Shown here: positions 28,276 to 36,955 of the stretch, in pieces
Layout: every line of letters begins with the position of its first letter
How positions within the stretch are numbered: the first letter of the stretch is position 1
Assembly: GCA_035274845.1 (NCBI GenBank)
Contig: DATENU010000024.1
Coordinates: forward strand, 366,380 to 430,379
Length of the DNA stretch: 64,000 nucleotides
Origin: Chthoniobacterales bacterium
GTDB taxonomy: Bacteria > Verrucomicrobiota > Verrucomicrobiia > Chthoniobacterales > UBA10450
Direction of reading: 5' to 3'
The notes under the pieces: model-generated
What the model saw: only the letters and a program-made list of their open reading frames with translations
The model's database searches: none
Told to the model about the DNA's origin: nothing
Made by a program: the position numbers and the translations under genes

Positions 28276-30111
28276 ATGAGATGGCGTAACGAATCTCTTT
28301 GGGCCATCGCCATTTTAGCGGTCTGCGTCCTCGTCTTCGCCAATTCGCTCGGCGGCGAATTCGTTTATGACGACACGCGGCAGGTCGTTCAAAATACCCT
28401 GATCCAGGACAACGCACAGATCTGGAAGGCGCTCACCTCTGATGTGTGGGCGTTCAAGGGTGACGGGTCGGTGGTCACCAGCAATTACTGGCGACCAACG
28501 TTTACCGCCTGGCAGATCATTAATTTCCGGCTCTTCGGGTTGAGCCCGCTGGGGTGGCACGTGACGAATCTGATTCTTCATGCCGGCGTCTGTTTGCTGG
28601 CCTTCGCCTCGCTCCGGCGTTGGGAATATTCGGCGCCGATCGCGTTTGTGATCGCTTTGATCTTTGCCGTACATCCAGTCCAGGTCGAGACGGTCGCCTG
28701 GGTTTCAGGAGTACCGAATCTCCTTTTCGCCCTGGCGTTTCTCGGTTCGCTTTGGTTCGCTCGCTCCTTTGCCGAGAGCAAAAAAAACAAACACCTTCTG
28801 CTCGCGACCTTGCTTTACGCAATCGCCCTGGGCGCAAAAGAGATCGGGATCATCTGCCTGCCGATCTATTATTTCGTTCTCACCGGCACGCCAAAAAAGA
28901 AAAAGAAGGCGACCCAGCCAAACGTGCCGGGACCGCTGCTCCTCCTTGGAGCCGTCGCCGCGATTTACTTCATCCTGCGCTGGATAGTCCTGGGCGGATT
29001 TTCGCAATTGCCGGAAGGCGCCGTTGGGCTGCGGGAAGCAGTCCTGTCCGTGCCATCCATGTTCGCCTTCTATCTGCGCCAGGCTTTTTTCCCTTTGTGG
29101 ATGGCGTGCAATTATCCGCTCGCACCGGTGGCCTACATCGGAGTGGCGAACTTCGTTATTCCCCTGAGTATTTCGCTGGCCGCATTGGCCGCGCTCTTTT
29201 TCGTCGTAAAAAACGATCCCAAGACACGGCTCGCGGCCGCGTTGTTCCTGCTGCCGCTGGTGCCGGCGATGAACGCGACTGTGTTCAACCCCGATCAGCT
29301 CGTTCACGATCGCTATCTTGGCCTCCCCTTGCTCGGGATTCTGATGTTGATCGTGCCTCTCGCGGCGAAATTCATCGCGGAACGAACGGTCTTGATTGCG
29401 GGCGTTGCCCTGGCTTCGCTGCTCTCTATCCGGACGTTCCTGTACAACCGCGCCTGGGCCACCGAGCTCTCGCTTTGGGAATCAGCCAAGGCCTACGATA
29501 CTTCGGCGTTTACCACCGGGCAGTACGGCGCCGCTTTGCTGCAAACGGGGCGATATGAAGAAGCGGTAAAAGAATTCGATATTTCCATCGCCAAACAAAG
29601 CCGGCCGCGCGCCCTTCTCGACCGTGGACGAGCCCTGTTAGGAACGCGGCGATACGCTGACGCGGAACGGGACCTCAAAACGGTAACCGGCCTCGCTTTG
29701 GACAAGATCGATTTCTACGCCTTCTATCAGGCTTATGTGGCGCTCGGTTTCGTTTACAGCGAGCAAAAGGATTTTCAGTCCGCCGCAAAAAACTATCTCG
29801 AGGCGCGTTCCAAACTTCCGATGTTCTCGGCCTCGCTCACCGTCAATTTGGCCGGCGCTCTTTATCAAAATGGTCAAAAGGAGCAGGCCCTGCAGGAACT
29901 GGAGTCGGCGCGAGCGCAGGCTACGCGCGAACGTCTGCCGGAATCCAAAGCCGTGTTCCTGCGTCTCGGAATGCTCTATGCGGAATTTGGCCGGAAAACA
30001 GAAGCTCGCGCCGCGTTGCGGGAATACCTGGATCTGACTTCGACATTCGGCGACAAATGGACCCTGGCTGGCCGCGGCACCGCCGCCAAAGTCCTGGAAG
30101 GCCTCAAATAG
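28276..30111 (+). CDS. Multi-pass membrane protein with C-terminal TPRs (TMTC/PMT-like)
   Basis: The 611-residue protein begins with a signal-like helix and FVYDDTRQVVQN, a hallmark of TMTC-like and other GT-C membrane glycosyltransferases (an acidic DD after the first helix). About ten membrane helices follow to residue 380. The last 220 residues hold TPR-like units (GAALLQTGRYEEAVKEFDIS, RALLGTRRYADAERDLKT, LAGALYQNGQKEQALQELES, LGMLYAEFGRKTEARAALRE). Predicted role: glycosyl transfer to exported proteins from a lipid-linked donor; not proven. It is 36 bases downstream of ftsH. Confidence 0.75.
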   Translation: MRWRNESLWAIAILAVCVLVFANSLGGEFVYDDTRQVVQNTLIQDNAQIWKALTSDVWAFKGDGSVVTSNYWRPTFTAWQIINFRLFGLSPLGWHVTNLILHAGVCLLAFASLRRWEYSAPIAFVIALIFAVHPVQVETVAWVSGVPNLLFALAFLGSLWFARSFAESKKNKHLLLATLLYAIALGAKEIGIICLPIYYFVLTGTPKKKKKATQPNVPGPLLLLGAVAAIYFILRWIVLGGFSQLPEGAVGLREAVLSVPSMFAFYLRQAFFPLWMACNYPLAPVAYIGVANFVIPLSISLAALAALFFVVKNDPKTRLAAALFLLPLVPAMNATVFNPDQLVHDRYLGLPLLGILMLIVPLAAKFIAERTVLIAGVALASLLSIRTFLYNRAWATELSLWESAKAYDTSAFTTGQYGAALLQTGRYEEAVKEFDISIAKQSRPRALLDRGRALLGTRRYADAERDLKTVTGLALDKIDFYAFYQAYVALGFVYSEQKDFQSAAKNYLEARSKLPMFSASLTVNLAGALYQNGQKEQALQELESARAQATRERLPESKAVFLRLGMLYAEFGRKTEARAALREYLDLTSTFGDKWTLAGRGTAAKVLEGLK

Positions 30112-30159
30112 GAACAACGAGGCCATCGCCAGCCTCAAGCTCCCGAAATGGAATTCTCG

Positions 30160-30246
30160 TTATTTCGGCGAGCGTGAGTCGGCGTGGGTCTTGACTTCGT
30201 GACGTTGTTTTTCAACCAGGCGCCGCAGCTCCGCTCGTTCGAAAAA
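30160..30246 (-). pseudogene. Orphan 3' fragment of a second hpf/raiA gene
   Basis: On the minus strand this stretch encodes ELRRLVEKQRHEVKTHADSR then SPK and TAA. It matches the C-terminus of the intact HPF at 32.0 kb (22 of 24 residues; about 60 of 72 bases). Most base differences are silent, so the fragment comes from a gene that evolved under selection, not from a recent copying error. No start or N-terminal part is present; the LANISTR gene ends just upstream. Together with the intact gene it forms a degenerate direct repeat bracketing that gene. Confidence 0.8.
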
Positions 30247-30264
30247 TCGTCAAGGCCCGGATCG

Positions 30265-31890
30265 CTATTGCAAGTGATAGACCTGGACCAAGGCAACGCC
30301 AGACACGTTAGTGGCGTCTTTAACAATCGCGGTGTAGCTGTCTCCCGGCACCAAGGTCACCAGTAGTGCGGATTCCCTAGGGTTCGTCGGTGCGACGCCA
30401 GTCGCGGCAATTGCGGCTTGCTGGTCGGTTTGCCAATCGTTGTTCGAGGCGATCAACGCGCCGTTTTTATCGTGCAATTCCAGGAACGGATCGGGAATGG
30501 CGTTCGGCACGCCGAAGGGAACGAGACTCGGGCCGCGGCCCGTGATCACGACTTTGGGCTGGCTGCCGTTTCCACCGCCGATAATTCCCGCAAAGAGGAC
30601 ATTATCGCCTGACTCGATAAAGGCGCGGGTGCTGATGTTCGCCAGCTTCGCGTCAGCGCCTGTGTCCAAATCGTAAACCTGGACAACCCCAATCCCAGCC
30701 GCGTTGTTTTTGTCCGAAAGAACGGCGGTGTAACTGCCGGGATCGAGAGTTCGGATAATGGCGGATTCCAGGTTGTTTGTCGGCGCGAGTCCGCTGTTTT
30801 GAATTTCGGTTTGCTGACTATCTTTCCAATCGTCGTTTGTGGTCAGAACCGTGTTATCGCGATTCAGTTGGAGAGTGGGGTTAGGGAGCGGGTTGGGCAC
30901 GAACCCGGCGAGGGAGGGCCCGATGCCGAGGACAATCACCTTCTTCGGCACATTCCCGGTGACAATGAATCCCGCGATGGAGACGTTGTCTCCGCCTACA
31001 ACGCGGGCCCGCGTCGAAATATTCGCCAGGCGCGATCCGGCGCTGAGGATGCCGTCGGTAGAGGTAAAGGAGACGCCTTGCGGAAGGGTGAAAGTAAGAG
31101 CAGTGGTGTTCCCGAAGTTGGACACAGCAGGACGGTCGCCCTGGGCTTCAGCGAAAACATACGCGCTAAGGGAGAATGTCAGGCCGCCGGGTGGAACCGT
31201 AACGGTCCCGCTAAAATCAGCTCCGCCATAGCCTTGGTTGAAAGGCTGGACAGATGAAGTTTCCCAGCCGGTGGCGCTGGTACTGGTAGCGGCATGACTT
31301 GGATTGTTGTCCAGATACGCGGAGCCGCCGAAAATCGCGGTCAGGCCTGGGCCATCGAGGCGGAGCTCAGTTTGATAATCGGCGTGGCATGCAGTCGAGC
31401 CCGGGGTGGCAGTGAGCGAGCCTTCGACCTTCCAATCGACCGTGATCGTAGCGGGCTGACCAGTGGAATTGCTGAAGGTAACCGTGTCCAAGACCTGGCT
31501 CTTACTTGATGCGTTGCCCGTGTTGACGTTTTGATTGGCCTCGCCGACGGCCGCGTCAGCGCTGACAACGCCATGGGCCAGGTCTGCCGTGCCGTGGGAC
31601 GCGACGGGGCTCAAGTCTATGAAGGCGTTTTGATTGAAAAACTGGTGACCTGGAAGGCCGTCCCCATCGTAGTAGTAGTTTCCGTACCTGAACTGGCTCA
31701 CGGTGACACCGCTGCCGGTAGTGTAGGTTACCCTCGCATAGCCGTATTCGCTGCTGCCGGCCGCCGAATCCGTTCGGACTTCGGCGGTGGTTTGCGCTAG
31801 AGAGAAAACGAGCGCGAGCAACGCAAGAGTGAAAATGCGCGTGGCTGCATGGGGGCCGATTGGACAATTTTCCAAGCGGGTGTGGTTCAC
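30265..31890 (-). CDS. Secreted LANISTR-repeat protein
   Basis: The 541-residue product has a signal peptide (FTLALLALVFSLAQTTAE). The N-terminal 250 residues form a beta-rich domain of unknown type. Two C-terminal repeats of about 130 residues follow, each starting LANISTRA, with a GDNV motif, (V/I)IxGxGPSL, an NDDW segment, ESA and ending VVQVYDL or LVQVYHL. These repeats are frequent in secreted Verrucomicrobia proteins; their function is not known to me, but they look like bacterial pre-peptidase or adhesion-type beta modules. The gene lies between the two hpf 3' ends. Confidence 0.7.
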   Translation of the reverse strand: MNHTRLENCPIGPHAATRIFTLALLALVFSLAQTTAEVRTDSAAGSSEYGYARVTYTTGSGVTVSQFRYGNYYYDGDGLPGHQFFNQNAFIDLSPVASHGTADLAHGVVSADAAVGEANQNVNTGNASSKSQVLDTVTFSNSTGQPATITVDWKVEGSLTATPGSTACHADYQTELRLDGPGLTAIFGGSAYLDNNPSHAATSTSATGWETSSVQPFNQGYGGADFSGTVTVPPGGLTFSLSAYVFAEAQGDRPAVSNFGNTTALTFTLPQGVSFTSTDGILSAGSRLANISTRARVVGGDNVSIAGFIVTGNVPKKVIVLGIGPSLAGFVPNPLPNPTLQLNRDNTVLTTNDDWKDSQQTEIQNSGLAPTNNLESAIIRTLDPGSYTAVLSDKNNAAGIGVVQVYDLDTGADAKLANISTRAFIESGDNVLFAGIIGGGNGSQPKVVITGRGPSLVPFGVPNAIPDPFLELHDKNGALIASNNDWQTDQQAAIAATGVAPTNPRESALLVTLVPGDSYTAIVKDATNVSGVALVQVYHLQ

Positions 31891-32016
31891 AGGGTTCCCT
31901 CCAACCCATTAAGGCGCAATTTGGGACGGTTGTCGATGCTTTTTGGGCGTCACGGTCGGACGCAACCAGCGCGCGCCCAACGTAACCTGTCGCGACAGCA
32001 AACGAAATCGGCCCGC

Positions 32017-32382
32017 CTATTTCGGCGAGCGCGCGTCGGCGTGGGTCTTTACTTCGTGGCGCTGTTTCTCGACTACGCGCCGAAGTTCGCGCTCCATGGT
32101 TTTGAACGCGTCGTGGATCACTTTGGTGAGCGGGGCGTAGGAGCCGTTATCCATACCCTTTTCGTCGGCGACCAACTCGTGCCCCGGTGGAACGGTGACG
32201 TCGATCCGGACCCGGAAAGGATTCCCCTTTTGATGGGCATGGTTCGGCTGCTCGATAGCCACGTCGCACCGGTTAATGTGGTCGCAGAACTTTTCCAGGC
32301 GCGCCGCTTTTTCCAGGACGAATTGGTCGATGGCGTCGGTCTTGTCGACGCCGCGGTAGGTGATGTTGACGGGTAGTTGCAT
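32017..32382 (-). CDS. hpf: Ribosome hibernation promoting factor, short HPF/RaiA
   Basis: The 121-residue protein has the beta-alpha-beta-beta-beta-alpha HPF domain: NITYRGVDKTDAIDQFVLEKAARLEKF and CDVAIEQPNHAHQKGNPFRVRIDVTVPPGHELVA, ending in a basic helix (TMERELRRVVEKQRHE). It lacks the long C-terminal dimerisation domain. Role: binds the 30S subunit and silences ribosomes in stationary phase. Its 3' end is duplicated at 30160-30246. Confidence 0.88.
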   Translation of the reverse strand: MQLPVNITYRGVDKTDAIDQFVLEKAARLEKFCDHINRCDVAIEQPNHAHQKGNPFRVRIDVTVPPGHELVADEKGMDNGSYAPLTKVIHDAFKTMERELRRVVEKQRHEVKTHADARSPK

Positions 32383-32445
32383 AAAGCGTGGTCGCTAAAT
32401 CTAAAGGTTCCGATCAATAAAGGGCGACTACAAAAGTCGTCATCC

Positions 32446-32901
32446 CTATCGCGGCTGTAACGATCGAAAATGTCCGGGCAATTTCGCCAGCTCGATTTTC
32501 ACCAAATCCGATTTTACATGCTCGACGATGCGGTCGCGCACCCCCGGAGGAAGGAGCTCGACCACGGCAGCATGAATGGAAGCCGGCGCGGCAAAGGACC
32601 AGCCCACCTGGCCTTCGCGCTCTACGACTTCGACGATGCTGTCCGCCAGTTGCCGGCAGATCCGCCGGTCGTTTTCATTCTCGATCCCGGTCCGCTCGGC
32701 GATGGAATTTTGCCCCGGCGCCGCGCCACTCGGGAAAGCGCCGGCCTGGTCGGTCATCTTGTCCATGTAACGTCCGTGAGCATCGGTCGTGTCAAAGGCC
32801 TGGACCAATTGCAGGCTCGGGCCGCGGGTCGGTGTGTCGTTCACCTTGTAGGCCTTCAATGATCCGCGGTCCGTAACGATAATGAGAGATGTCGGTGTCA
32901 T
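32446..32901 (-). CDS. Host attachment family protein
   Basis: The 151-residue protein matches the small soluble Host_attach family: SLIIVTDRGSLKAYKV near the start, then ENENDRRICRQLADSIVEVV, and the C-terminal helix VKSDLVKIELAKLPGHF. The Met at 32901 fits the domain start; the open frame runs further upstream through a palindromic repeat. The family resembles release-factor-like folds. The name comes from a plant-associated species and the function here is unknown. The gene is 64 bases downstream of nothing obvious and reads toward hpf. Confidence 0.75.
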   Translation of the reverse strand: MTPTSLIIVTDRGSLKAYKVNDTPTRGPSLQLVQAFDTTDAHGRYMDKMTDQAGAFPSGAAPGQNSIAERTGIENENDRRICRQLADSIVEVVEREGQVGWSFAAPASIHAAVVELLPPGVRDRIVEHVKSDLVKIELAKLPGHFRSLQPR

Positions 32902-33000
32902 GTTGCTAACAATGGTTTCGCAGAATTTGGGGACTTTGCTTGCTCTAATGATTCGTTTGTCACCGCGGAAGCGCGCTCGTGAAACTTGGATTTCCCCTCC

Positions 33001-33020
33001 CCGGCACGGAGGCGTGCCGG
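33001..33020. repeat. Short palindromic repeat, CCGGCACG/CGTGCCGG type (copy 2)
   Basis: CCGGCACG, loop GAGG, CGTGCCGG, followed by CTCCA. Same design and flank as 9984-10003. It lies between the HAD and host-attachment genes. Confidence 0.65.
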
Positions 33021-33025
33021 CTCCA

Positions 33026-33691
33026 TTAGCCGGCCAGCGGGGATTGATAATATCTATCGAGCAGGTCGGCGGGGTCGCGGAAAATTGCGGCCGCGCCTTC
33101 GTCGCGGAGAACATCCTCTGCAAAACCGCCGCAAAGAAGTCCGATGATGGGGAGCCCGATTTTCTTCGCGGCTTCAATATCGTAAGGCGTGTCCCCGATC
33201 GCGATGACCTCTTCCGGCAATAGATGGCCGAGCGCGCGCAAGGCCGAGACGAAAACGTCCGGCTTCGGTTTGGAATGGGGCACTTGATCGGCGGTCACAC
33301 GCGAATCGGCCAATCCATCGATCCCGGCGATTTTTTCGTGATGCCGGACTTCGTCTTCCTTGCCGGAGGAAGCGAGCGCGATCTTCTTTCCATCACGGCG
33401 GACGCGATCGACTAACTCCCGCACCTTTGGAAACGGCCGGACTTCGGGCAGATATTTTTTCTTGAAGAGCTCGCCGCGGTATTCATCCACCTGCGGACCA
33501 AACTCGCGCATCTCCATTTCGGTCAAAAACTCAGGCAAATATTGATCGCCGCCCTTTCCAATTTGTTCGCGGAGCCGCTCGATCGGGATCTCCTTCCCGA
33601 AGTGGCGAAAGGTTTCCTGCCAGGCCCGAACATGAAGTTCGTTGGAATCGACGAGGGTCCCGTCGAGATCGAAAATGACGGCGCGAATCAT
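33026..33691 (-). CDS. HAD-family phosphatase (beta-phosphoglucomutase-like)
   Basis: The 221-residue protein has the HAD nucleophile motif DLDGTLVDSN at residues 8-17, an alpha-helical cap (HVRAWQETFRHFGKEIP), motif II in IALASSGKED, the lysine in SKPKPDVF and the acidic motif in AIGDTPYDIEAAKK. This arrangement fits a sugar-phosphate phosphatase or beta-phosphoglucomutase-like enzyme. It follows the glgX stop by only two bases, so it probably acts with glycogen breakdown or is at least co-expressed with it. Confidence 0.85.
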   Translation of the reverse strand: MIRAVIFDLDGTLVDSNELHVRAWQETFRHFGKEIPIERLREQIGKGGDQYLPEFLTEMEMREFGPQVDEYRGELFKKKYLPEVRPFPKVRELVDRVRRDGKKIALASSGKEDEVRHHEKIAGIDGLADSRVTADQVPHSKPKPDVFVSALRALGHLLPEEVIAIGDTPYDIEAAKKIGLPIIGLLCGGFAEDVLRDEGAAAIFRDPADLLDRYYQSPLAG

Positions 33692-33693
33692 TC

Positions 33694-35958
33694 TTATTCC
33701 ACCGGATGGTAAGGCGCCCCGGGCAATGGCGGCGGTTTCGAGCCGGCAGCCCCCGGCCCCGGGTCGCGCGGCAATTCTACCTGTCGTTTCTTCCACGATT
33801 CATGGCGGGCCTGCGCCTGCCCGCCTGTGGCCAACTTCAATAGTTTCAACCCCCGGCCAATCACTTCCACGTCGTCGCCCGAGGGAACGTTCACCGGTTC
33901 GGGCAGGAAGCCGTGGTCTTCCGCGGTGTCGAGAATAAGGCGCCACTCGATTTGTTCCTCGCCCGGGAGGACAAAATTGAGCGGCTCATGATGAGCGTTG
34001 ATCAGGAGCAAAAACGTCTCGTCGCGGATCGGTTCGCCTTCGAAATTGAGGACGTCGATCGTATCACCACTCAGGAGCACCCCGATACATCGGACAAAAG
34101 GCGACATCCATTCCTCGTCGCTCATTTCATTTCCGCCCGGATTGAACCACATGACGTCCCGGATTTCCGAACCGCGAATTCTGCGGCCCTGGAAAAATTT
34201 TGGCCGCCGGAAGACCGGATGATCGCGGCGGAGCTCGATCAATTTCTTCGTGAAATCGAGAAGCGCCTTCTGCTCTTCATTGTGTTCCCACGCGAGCCAG
34301 TTCAGCTCGTTGTCCTGGCAATACGTATTGTTGTTTCCATTCTGGGTCCGGGCCCATTCGTCGCCGGCCAGGAGCATCGGGACACCTTGCGACAAAAACA
34401 GGGTCGTCAGGAAATTCCGCCGTTGCCGCGCGCGCAATTGATTGATCTCAGGATTGTCTGTCGGTCCTTCGGCGCCGCAGTTCCAGGAGTTGTTGTTATT
34501 GTCTCCGTCCCGGTTGTCCTCGCCGTTGGCTTCGTTGTGTTTGTCATTGTAGCTGACCAGGTCGTTGAGCGTGAACCCGTCGTGCGCCGTGACAAAATTG
34601 ATGCTGGCATACGGCCGGCGCCCGCTGTGCTGGTACAGGTCCGGGCTCCCCGTCAGTCGATAGGCAATCTCGCCGATGCGTCCCTCGTCGCCTTTCCAAA
34701 AACGGCGCACTTCATCACGGTACTTCCCGTTCCACTCCGCCCATAACACCGGAAAGTTCCCGACCTGATATCCACCTTCACCGACATCCCACGGCTCCGC
34801 GATTAACTTCACCTGCGAGAGAACCGGGTCCTGGTGAATGATCTCGAAGAAGGCATGCAGCTTGTTCACTCCCTTGTCATCGCGCGCCAGAGTCGAGGCG
34901 AGATCGAACCGGAACCCGTCGACATGCATGTCGTTGACCCAGTAGCGCAGGCTATCCATGACCAGCTGGAGCGTGCGCGGATGGAGCAGATTGAACGTGT
35001 TCCCGGTGCCGGTGAAATCCATGTAAAGCCGCGGATCGGCCGGCGCGAGGCGGTAATAGGCTGGATTATCGACGCCACGAAAACTCAGCGTTGGCCCGAG
35101 ATGATTGCCTTCCGCCGTATGATTGTAGACCACGTCGAGGATTACTTCGATCCCCGCCGCGTGGAGATTGCGCACCATGCCTTTGAACTCGGAGACCTGT
35201 TCGCCCATCATCCCGCTGCTGGAATACTTGGCCTCCGGCGCGAAGAACCCAATGGTGTTGTAGCCCCAGTAATTGACCAGCCCGCGGTCGACTAAAATCT
35301 TGTCGTCGATGTGGTGATGCACCGGGAGCAATTCCACCGCGGTGACCCCAAGGTTCTTGAGATACTTGATCGCTGCCGCGCTGCCTAATCCCGCATAGGT
35401 GCCGCGCAATTCCTGCGGCACGTCGGGACAAAGCTTGGTGAATCCCTTCACATGCGTCTCGTAAATGATCGAGCTGTGCAACGGGGTCCCGGGCCGCTTG
35501 TCGTTGCCCCAATCAAACGCATGATCGATTACCGCTGCTTTCGGAATGCCCCAGGCGTCATCCCGAAAATCGCGCGTCAAATCTTCCCCGGCGCCGCCGA
35601 CCACATACCCAAACATCTCATCCGCCCAATTGACCTGGCCGGCGATCGCCTTCGCATACGGATCGATCAGCAGTTTCGAGCTATTGAAACGCATCCCGCG
35701 CTCGGGATCGTAGGGCCCATAAACACGAAAACCGTAGAGCTGCCCCGGCCGGACGTCGGGCAGAAAGACGTGCCAGACCTGGTCTGTCTGTTCCGTCATC
35801 GGGATGCGAATGTTTTCCTGGGGCGCGTCGATATTGTCGAACAGGCAGAGGTCGACGGAGGTGGCGTTCTCGGAGAAAATCGCGAAATTCACCCCGTTGC
35901 CGAGCCAGGTCGCTCCGAGCGGATATGGATAGCCCAACCAAATTTTTACCGGCGTCAT
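33694..35958 (-). CDS. glgX: Glycogen debranching enzyme GlgX
   Basis: The 754-residue protein starts with the CBM48 domain (GATWLGNGVNFAIFSENATSVDLCLFD), then the GH13 catalytic barrel. Visible catalytic residues: nucleophile Asp352 in DGFRFDLAS, acid/base Glu388 in LIAEPWD, and the third acidic site in NFVTAHDGFTLNDLV. The motif DVVYNHTAEG is the first conserved GH13 region. It removes alpha-1,6 branches from glycogen limit dextrins. The C-terminus carries a Pro/Gly-rich extension (PGPGAAGSKPPPLPGAPYHP). The HAD gene follows directly. Confidence 0.95.
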   Translation of the reverse strand: MTPVKIWLGYPYPLGATWLGNGVNFAIFSENATSVDLCLFDNIDAPQENIRIPMTEQTDQVWHVFLPDVRPGQLYGFRVYGPYDPERGMRFNSSKLLIDPYAKAIAGQVNWADEMFGYVVGGAGEDLTRDFRDDAWGIPKAAVIDHAFDWGNDKRPGTPLHSSIIYETHVKGFTKLCPDVPQELRGTYAGLGSAAAIKYLKNLGVTAVELLPVHHHIDDKILVDRGLVNYWGYNTIGFFAPEAKYSSSGMMGEQVSEFKGMVRNLHAAGIEVILDVVYNHTAEGNHLGPTLSFRGVDNPAYYRLAPADPRLYMDFTGTGNTFNLLHPRTLQLVMDSLRYWVNDMHVDGFRFDLASTLARDDKGVNKLHAFFEIIHQDPVLSQVKLIAEPWDVGEGGYQVGNFPVLWAEWNGKYRDEVRRFWKGDEGRIGEIAYRLTGSPDLYQHSGRRPYASINFVTAHDGFTLNDLVSYNDKHNEANGEDNRDGDNNNNSWNCGAEGPTDNPEINQLRARQRRNFLTTLFLSQGVPMLLAGDEWARTQNGNNNTYCQDNELNWLAWEHNEEQKALLDFTKKLIELRRDHPVFRRPKFFQGRRIRGSEIRDVMWFNPGGNEMSDEEWMSPFVRCIGVLLSGDTIDVLNFEGEPIRDETFLLLINAHHEPLNFVLPGEEQIEWRLILDTAEDHGFLPEPVNVPSGDDVEVIGRGLKLLKLATGGQAQARHESWKKRQVELPRDPGPGAAGSKPPPLPGAPYHPVE

Positions 35959-36041
35959 AAAAACGAGCGTGTTCTATCCGCTACGCTTTTGGGCTTGGCA
36001 ATGGATGAAGAAATTTCACGGAACCCCGCAGCAGCTCAGCG

Positions 36042-36126
36042 GTTGTAGCGACGCCGCTCGGTCGGCGTCCGAGCGCGCCGCTTGCTTACACGCTTTGAAA
36101 CGGCGACAGAGCGCCGTCGCTACAAC
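36042..36126. repeat. Inverted-repeat element with 12-bp arms upstream of a methyltransferase
   Basis: GTTGTAGCGACG (36042-36053) and CGTCGCTACAAC (36115-36126) are perfect arms. The inside has further CGGTCGGCGTC pairing. The element ends directly at the ATG at 36127, so it includes the ribosome-binding region. Arms of the TGTAGCG(A/G)CG type recur at 54.6 kb. Confidence 0.75.
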
Positions 36127-36927
36127 ATGAAGCGCACCGAGCCTCAGCCAGAGTGGCCACAGTCGTGGAAGGATTCCTACTTCTACGACCGCAGCGAAAT
36201 CTATGGGGAGATCTCGCACTACGGCTACGCCTACGCTTACGAGAAGCGCCGGCGCGAAACGCTCCGTCTTATCTCGGAAGTTCTTTCGCCGGGCGCGAGC
36301 GTTCTCGATATCGCGGCGGCCCAGGGAAATTTTTCGCTCGCGCTCGCCGAGCTCGGTTTTGAAGTGACCTGGAACGATCTCCGCACCGAATTGGCGGATT
36401 ATGTCCGAAGCAAACACGAGCGCGGCCAGATCCATTTTGCTCCCGGCAATGCGTTCGAGCTTGGGTTCCCTTCCCTCTTCGATGCGGTCCTCATTACGGA
36501 AATCATCGAGCATGTCGCCCATCCGGACGATTTCCTGGTCAAAGCGGCGGCGCTGGTGAAGCCGGGCGGTTACGTTGTGATGACCACTCCCAACGGCGGC
36601 TACTTCAAAAACACGTTGCCGAAATTTTCAGAATGCGCCGACCCCGCCGTCTTTGAATCGGTCCAATTCAAGCCAAACGCCGACGGCCACATTTTCCTCC
36701 TCCACACCGATGAGATCGAGCCGCTTGCTCGGCGCGCCGGACTGACGCTCGATAAGATCGCGCTTTTCACGAATCCGTTAACTGCCGGCCACATGAAAAC
36801 GGAAGGGCTCTTGAAGATTTTACCGCGAGGCGTGGTTTCACTGGCGGAAGGTGTCACTGGATTGTTGCCGGGCGGGTTAAAAAAGAAACTGCTCGTGCAA
36901 ATGGCCGCGCGTTTCCGCAAAGCCTGA
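36127..36927 (+). CDS. Class I SAM-dependent methyltransferase
   Basis: The 266-residue product has the methyltransferase motif I as VLDIAAAQGNFSLALAELG, motif II LITEIIEHVAHPDDFLVKAA, and motif III LVKPGGYVVMTTPNGGYF. This is the UbiE/Methyltransf_11-like type often found with glycan or lipid genes. The substrate is not readable. The start at 36127 is set by the repeat element that ends there. Convergent with the amidase gene, with 28 bases between stops. Confidence 0.8.
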   Translation: MKRTEPQPEWPQSWKDSYFYDRSEIYGEISHYGYAYAYEKRRRETLRLISEVLSPGASVLDIAAAQGNFSLALAELGFEVTWNDLRTELADYVRSKHERGQIHFAPGNAFELGFPSLFDAVLITEIIEHVAHPDDFLVKAAALVKPGGYVVMTTPNGGYFKNTLPKFSECADPAVFESVQFKPNADGHIFLLHTDEIEPLARRAGLTLDKIALFTNPLTAGHMKTEGLLKILPRGVVSLAEGVTGLLPGGLKKKLLVQMAARFRKA

Positions 36928-36955
36928 TAAATCCCCTCCCCGAGGGAAAAAAAGG

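Noticed and set aside
36930..36955. CCCTC/GAGGG hairpin with A-run between methyltransferase and amidase
   Set aside because: The A-run is on the wrong side for a terminator of either gene, and the stem is only five bases.
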